A stretch of 8,047 nucleotides of DNA from Acidobacteriota bacterium (lineage in GTDB: Bacteria; Acidobacteriota; Thermoanaerobaculia; Multivoradales; SZUA-115), in contig QIHU01000286.1 in assembly GCA_003231035.1 (NCBI GenBank), positions 1 through 8,047 on the forward strand, written 5' to 3'. The translations under genes and the position numbers were made by a program. Below are positions 4,954 to 8,047 of this stretch, piece after piece. Numbering within the stretch: the first letter of the stretch is position 1; every line of letters starts with the position of its first letter. Under the pieces are notes generated by a model, which did not search any database, was not told the origin of the DNA, and was given only the letters and a program-made list of their open reading frames with translations.

Positions 4954-5623
4954 ATGATACAAATCAGACCCAGCGCCGAGCGCTCGTCACAGCTTCTCTT
5001 TCGCCCGCTACTTCGATCCCGAGCATGTCGGCTTCCGCAAGCTCAGGGTGTTGAACGAGGATCGCATTCAGCCGAATAGAGGATTCCCGGAGCACGGCCA
5101 CGAGGACATGGAGATCATCACCTACGTGATCGAAGGCGCCTTGACCCATCGGGACTCGACCAGCAGCGTCGCCACGCTTGAGCCGGGCGATGTGCAGGTC
5201 ATGTCGGCGGGCCGGGGCATTCGCCACAGTGAGTTCAACGAGTCACGCGAACGGGAGCTGCACCTGATCCAGATCTGGATCGAGCCCGCCGAGCTCGGCG
5301 CCCAGCCGCGCCATGCCGAGGCGCGCTTCGACGATGGCGCTCGGCGAGGCCGCCTGCAAGCCATCGCGTCGAACGACGGCCGTGACGGCTCGCTGCCGAT
5401 CGGCCAGGATGCCGTGGTCCACGCCAGCGTTCTCGACCGCGGGCAGTCGATCGAATACGAACTCGAACCGGGCCGCCACGGCTGGCTGCAACTCGTGCGC
5501 GGCGCGCTCAGCGTCAACTCCGAGGCGCTCGTCACGGGTGACGGCGCGGCGATCAGCGGCGAGCGCCGCCTCCAACTCCGCGCCACCGAAGAGGCGGAGT
5601 TCCTGCTCTTCGACCTCGCCTGA
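4954..5623 (+). pseudogene. Pirin-family bicupin (YhhW-like) with an N-terminal 29-base deletion and frameshift
   Basis: Pirins are Fe-binding double-cupin proteins; bacterial YhhW-type members show quercetin 2,3-dioxygenase activity, while others act in redox sensing. From ATG 4954 (AAAGGA 8 bases before) the protein begins 'MIQIRPSAER', the normal pirin N terminus, but the next nine codons (the family's GH..HGWLD) and two further bases are missing. The frame then moves and continues as 'HSFSFARYFDPEHVGFRKLR' from 4988 to the stop at 5621. The rest is intact: all four metal ligands are present, two His in 'EHGHEDMEIITYV' and H-x-E in 'GRGIRHSEFN', 44 residues apart as in YhhW, and the C-terminal cupin ends 'EAEFLLFDLA'. 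A product from GTG 5048 (191 residues) could still hold the metal site. Either a true deletion or an assembly error is possible; only 57 bases separate it from the next gene, so it is operonic. Confidence 0.8.
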
Positions 5624-5665
5624 CCCACGCCACCGCTGGCCCCACCATTCATCCAAGAATCAATT

Positions 5666-5672
5666 AGGAGGT
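5666..5672 (+). promoter_or_regulatory. Near-perfect Shine-Dalgarno of the CDGSH-glutamate synthase gene
   Basis: AGGAGGT lies 8 bases before ATG 5681, setting that start and suggesting high translation. Confidence 0.85.
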
Positions 5673-5680
5673 AACGACCG

Positions 5681-7228
5681 ATGAGCAAACCGATTGTCGC
5701 GGATAACAAGCCCAAGGGTATCGAACTGGAAAGCGGAAAAGAGTACTACTACTGCACTTGTGGCCGATCAAAAGGACAGCCGTTTTGTGATGGCTCGCAC
5801 GCCGGCACCGATTTCTCTCCCCACCAGTTCACGGCGGAGACGGACGGCACGGCGTACCTGTGCCAATGCAAACAGACGGGCAACGCTCCCTACTGTGACG
5901 GCACCCACGCTCAGGTGAGCGACGATCAGGCCGGGCGGGAGTTCTCGCTGGAGCGCACCGCGGCCGACGCGGCCCCGGAAGCGAAGGCGACGCCCGAAGA
6001 GCCGACCGTGGAGTTCATTCACGAACTCGCCCGCGACGGCTTGTCGAAGATGGGGCACCACGGCCCGATGGCAGCGATGGGCGTGGCGCGCAAGGACTTG
6101 CCCCACTGGGATCAGATCCAGCTCATCGTCGCCCAACTGGCGCGCCAGCCCCTCCTCGACGACGCCGAGGTCGCGACCGAGCTGATCATCGGCCCCCAGG
6201 CCGACAAGCCGCTGAAGCTCGACATTCCGTTGTTCGTCTCGGACATGAGCTTCGGAGCGCTATCCCAGGAGGCGAAGGTCGCGCTGAGCCGCGGCGCCGA
6301 GCGGGCCGGCACCGGCATCTGTTCGGGCGAGGGCGGCATGCTGCCCGAGGAGCAGCAGGCGAACTCGCGCTACTTCTACGAACTGGCGTCGGCCAAGTTC
6401 GGCTACGACGAAGCGCAGCTCAAACGGGTGCAGGCTTTCCACTTCAAAGGCGGGCAGGGGGCGAAGACCGGAACCGGCGGTCACCTGCCGGCCGCCAAGA
6501 ACATCGGCAAGATCTCCGAGGTTCGAGGACTCGAACCCGGTACGCCGGCGGTTTCCCCCGCGACCTTCACCGACCTCCACTCGGTCGACGACTTCAAGCG
6601 TTTCGGCGACCGGGTTCGCGAGATCACCGGCGGCATCCCGATCGGCTACAAACTGAGCGCGAACCACATCGAACAAGACATCGACTTCGCGCTCGACGCG
6701 GGCGCCGACTACATCATTCTGGACGGTCGAGGCGGAGGGACCGGCGCGGCCCCGACGCTGTTTCGCGACCACATATCCGTTCCGAGCATCCCGGCGCTGG
6801 CGCGCGCTCGACACCTTCTGGACCTGCGCGGCGCGAGCGGTCGAGTCACCCTGATCGCAACCGGCGGCCTGAGGCTGCCACCGGACTTCGTCAAGGCAAT
6901 GGCGCTCGGGGCCGACGGCATCGCGCTCGCGAACTCGGCCATCCAGGCTATCGGCTGCGTCGCGGCGCGGATCTGCAACACCAACCTTTGTCCCGCCGGG
7001 ATCGCCACGCAGAACCCGGAGTTGCGCAAGCGTCTCGATGTCGACGTCGGCGCCGAGCGGCTCGCCCGTTTCTTCGAGAGCGCGGTCGATCTGATGAAAG
7101 TCCTCGCCCGCGCCTGCGGACACACCTCGCTCGCCGACTTCCGCCGCGAAGACATCGCCACCTGGCACTACGACCTCGCCCGCCTGACCGGGATCGAGTT
7201 CTCGGGATATCGACCGAATCGGGAGTGA
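5681..7228 (+). CDS. CDGSH-CDGSH-glutamate synthase (FMN / [3Fe-4S]) fusion protein
   Basis: 515 residues in three parts. Residues 25-40 and 61-76 are two CDGSH domains with the complete three-Cys one-His [2Fe-2S] ligand sets C25/C27/C36/H40 ('CTCGRSKGQPFCDGSH') and C61/C63/C72/H76 ('CQCKQTGNAPYCDGTH'). After an acidic Ala-rich linker (about 80-108), residues 110-515 form a glutamate-synthase-type FMN barrel: 'CSGEGG' (214-219), 'FKGGQGAKTGTGGHLPAAK' (255-273), 'GYKLSANHIEQDIDFALDAG' (322-341), 'DGRGGGTGAAP' (348-358), 'ATGGLRLPPDFVKAMALGAD' (393-412) and the C-x5-C-x4-C [3Fe-4S] motif at C426/C432/C437. No glutaminase, FAD/NADPH or GXGXG domain is present, so it is not a full glutamate synthase. 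It could be a stand-alone ferredoxin-like-fed glutamate synthase or an oxidoreductase of unknown substrate, with the CDGSH clusters supplying electrons (inferred). It follows pirin in the same operon. CDGSH/glutamate-synthase fusions are known in bacteria. Confidence 0.93.
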   Translation: MSKPIVADNKPKGIELESGKEYYYCTCGRSKGQPFCDGSHAGTDFSPHQFTAETDGTAYLCQCKQTGNAPYCDGTHAQVSDDQAGREFSLERTAADAAPEAKATPEEPTVEFIHELARDGLSKMGHHGPMAAMGVARKDLPHWDQIQLIVAQLARQPLLDDAEVATELIIGPQADKPLKLDIPLFVSDMSFGALSQEAKVALSRGAERAGTGICSGEGGMLPEEQQANSRYFYELASAKFGYDEAQLKRVQAFHFKGGQGAKTGTGGHLPAAKNIGKISEVRGLEPGTPAVSPATFTDLHSVDDFKRFGDRVREITGGIPIGYKLSANHIEQDIDFALDAGADYIILDGRGGGTGAAPTLFRDHISVPSIPALARARHLLDLRGASGRVTLIATGGLRLPPDFVKAMALGADGIALANSAIQAIGCVAARICNTNLCPAGIATQNPELRKRLDVDVGAERLARFFESAVDLMKVLARACGHTSLADFRREDIATWHYDLARLTGIEFSGYRPNRE

Positions 7229-7238
7229 GAACCCTCAG

Positions 7239-7262
7239 AGCCAGCTCTCGGACTGGTTTCTT
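7239..7262 (+). terminator. Weak possible terminator after the glutamate-synthase fusion gene
   Basis: AGCCAG (7239-7244) can pair with CTGGTT (7253-7258), including one G-T pair, around an 8-base loop, followed by TCTTC. The stem is short and the T-tract poor, so this is only a candidate end for the marR-pirin-glutamate synthase transcript. Confidence 0.25.
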
Positions 7263-7321
7263 CAAGAGGCATGCGGTCACGAGGTGGCGGGCACTTCACG
7301 CCGGGGAGTGGTAGCCCGGAG

Positions 7322-7355
7322 AGGCTTGGTCAACACTGACCAAGCCTGCTACACT
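7322..7355 (+). promoter_or_regulatory. Toxin-antitoxin promoter with palindromic operator
   Basis: A perfect inverted repeat AGGCTTGGTCA (7322-7332) and TGACCAAGCCT (7337-7347) with an ACAC centre overlaps a promoter with -35 TTGGTC (7326-7331), an 18-base spacer and -10 TACACT (7350-7355). Antitoxins of the Phd family bind such palindromes and, with the toxin, repress their own operon. The start codon is only 9 bases after the -10 box and there is no Shine-Dalgarno, so translation may be leaderless. Confidence 0.7.
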
Positions 7356-7364
7356 GGGCCCAGT

Positions 7365-7646
7365 ATGGTGACCAAGCTCTACAACCTGTACGAAGCCAAG
7401 ACGGCCCTCTCGTCCCTGGTGGATCGTGCCGCGGACGGCGAGGAATTGATCATTGCCAAGGCTGGGCGGCCGTTGGCTCGTCTGGTACCGTTCGATTCTC
7501 CTGAGACGGTCTACGAGCCGGGCGGCTGGGAAGGCAGGGTCCATATCGCCGAGGACTTCGACTCTCCGCTACCCGCCGATTTCCTCGATGCATTCGAAGG
7601 TCAAGGCCATGGCGACCCGAGTCGCGATCCGAAACATGGCGAGTAG
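7365..7646 (+). CDS. Phd/YefM-type antitoxin
   Basis: 93 residues from ATG 7365; a longer in-frame reading from 7284 would start upstream of the promoter and is rejected. The N-terminal half is the standard Phd/YefM DNA-binding and dimerisation fold: 'YNLYEAKTALSSLVDRAADG' followed by 'EELIIAKAGRPLARLVPF', with the conserved EAK...LS.L and A..GRP.A.L. The C-terminal part (about residues 45-93) is acidic and Pro/Gly rich with 'SPLPADFLDAF', the flexible segment that usually wraps the toxin; the hydrophobic and acidic residues there probably fill the PIN active site. It neutralises the downstream PIN toxin, whose start overlaps its last 11 bases, and probably autoregulates through the palindrome upstream. 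Confidence 0.9.
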   Translation: MVTKLYNLYEAKTALSSLVDRAADGEELIIAKAGRPLARLVPFDSPETVYEPGGWEGRVHIAEDFDSPLPADFLDAFEGQGHGDPSRDPKHGE

Positions 7647-8016
7647 CCTGCTCCTCGATACTCAGGCTTTCTTGTGGTGGCGTATCAACAGCCCACGACT
7701 CGGGGTCAAGGGCCGCGAATCGATCGCCAACGCCGACCTCGTTTTCGTCAGCGTGGCCTCGGCTTGGGAAGCGGCGATCAAGGTCGCGCTGGGCAAGCTC
7801 ACCTTGCCTGAGCCCTTCGCTGCCGGGGTTCACGATAGCGGTTTCGAGCCCCTCTTGGTGGAGTTTGAGCACACCGAAGAGGTCTCCAGGCTCCCACCTC
7901 ACCACCGCGACCCCTTCGATCGCATGCTTATCGCGCAAGCGCGAACCGAACGCATCATCCTCGTCTCTAGCGATCCCCTGTTCCACCGTTATGAGGTGGA
8001 TCTGATTCGGCTCTAG
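7636..8016 (+). CDS. vapC: PIN-domain ribonuclease toxin (VapC-like)
   Basis: 126 residues from ATG 7636. Another in-frame ATG at 7609 has a better ribosome site (GAAGG, 8 bases before) and would add 9 residues; the shorter start matches the family, where 'LLLDT.AFLWW' opens the protein. PIN toxins are Mg-dependent RNases that cut tRNA or rRNA when freed from antitoxin. The acidic active-site set is complete: D8 ('LLLDTQAFLWW'), E45 ('SVASAWEAAIK'), D92 and D95 ('HHRDPFDRMLIAQA') and D113 ('SSDPLFHRYEVDLI'). Length and order are normal for the family. The start overlaps the antitoxin end by 11 bases, so the two are coupled. The RNA target cannot be told from sequence. A hairpin begins directly after the stop. 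Confidence 0.92.
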   Translation: MASSLLLDTQAFLWWRINSPRLGVKGRESIANADLVFVSVASAWEAAIKVALGKLTLPEPFAAGVHDSGFEPLLVEFEHTEEVSRLPPHHRDPFDRMLIAQARTERIILVSSDPLFHRYEVDLIRL

Positions 8017-8038
8017 GTCGGGTGGCTTCGCACCCGAC
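8017..8038 (+). terminator. Stem-loop immediately after the toxin gene
   Basis: GTCGGGTG (8017-8024) and CACCCGAC (8031-8038) form a perfect 8-base stem with loop GCTTCG, starting on the base after the toxin stop codon. No T-run is seen in the 9 bases left in the window, so it may be a terminator with a tail beyond the edge, an mRNA-stabilising hairpin or a dispersed repeat. Confidence 0.5.
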
Positions 8039-8047
8039 GGAGTGCCA

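Noticed and set aside
5122..5715. Minus-strand frame opposite pirin with a hydrophobic end
   Set aside because: Shadow frame; Ser/Arg-rich with no family features, while pirin motifs on the plus strand are clear.
6260..7168. 302-codon minus-strand open frame opposite the glutamate-synthase domain
   Set aside because: High GC at third codon positions of the real gene keeps the antisense frame open; the plus-strand protein has unambiguous domains.
7284..7364. N-terminal extension of the Phd antitoxin from an upstream in-frame start
   Set aside because: It would span the operator and promoter; the conserved fold begins at ATG 7365.

Overview
This is a GC-rich bacterial window (roughly 60% G+C by eye). 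It looks like an accessory or genome-island stretch: a partial insertion sequence at the left edge, scattered IS-end-like repeats and a broken transposase in the middle, and short gene cassettes with toxin-antitoxin character. The lineage cannot be fixed from the sequence. The gene styles (IS21 with a third small ORF, a Y1-type transposase ending in 'SPAP...FPPA.PFV', a MarR-pirin pair, Phd-PIN modules) recall Acidobacteriota, Myxococcota or related environmental bacteria, but this is an impression from memory.

Layout. (1) 1-640, plus strand: the 3' end of an IS21-family istB ATPase gene, a translationally coupled small ORF, and a probable IS right end with repeated GATGACCG motifs. (2) 602-897: a small unknown ORF closed by a clear intrinsic terminator. 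(3) 960-2841, minus strand: a two-gene operon with a sigma70-type promoter, encoding a small cysteine-rich exported protein and a 443-residue exported helical protein, neither recognised. (4) 2842-3545: mostly decayed mobile DNA, with the C-terminal remnant of a Y1-type transposase (frameshifted, minus strand) and repeats resembling IS21 termini. (5) 3521-4142, minus strand: a nucleotidyltransferase-fold protein preceded by a small helical protein whose frame overlaps it by 113 bases. (6) 4206-4350: a strong hairpin and another set of IS-end-like repeats. (7) 4390-7228, plus strand: a MarR regulator, a pirin-family cupin with a 29-base deletion/frameshift near its N terminus, and a 515-residue fusion of two CDGSH [2Fe-2S] domains with a glutamate-synthase-type FMN/[3Fe-4S] domain. 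(8) 7322-8038: a Phd/YefM-type antitoxin and PIN-domain (VapC-like) toxin with a palindromic operator and a terminal hairpin.

The most coherent functional unit is MarR, pirin and CDGSH-glutamate synthase: a regulator with vicinal cysteines, an iron cupin and an iron-sulfur flavoprotein, which suggests a redox-responsive operon. A palindrome in the marR promoter spacer recurs imperfectly just before pirin and may be the MarR operator. Three cassettes (marR, the small partner of the nucleotidyltransferase, the Phd antitoxin) place a promoter -10 hexamer only 7-9 bases before the start codon with no usable Shine-Dalgarno, the signature expected of leaderless mRNAs. The pirin and glutamate-synthase genes and the Cys-rich secreted gene, by contrast, have Shine-Dalgarno sequences.
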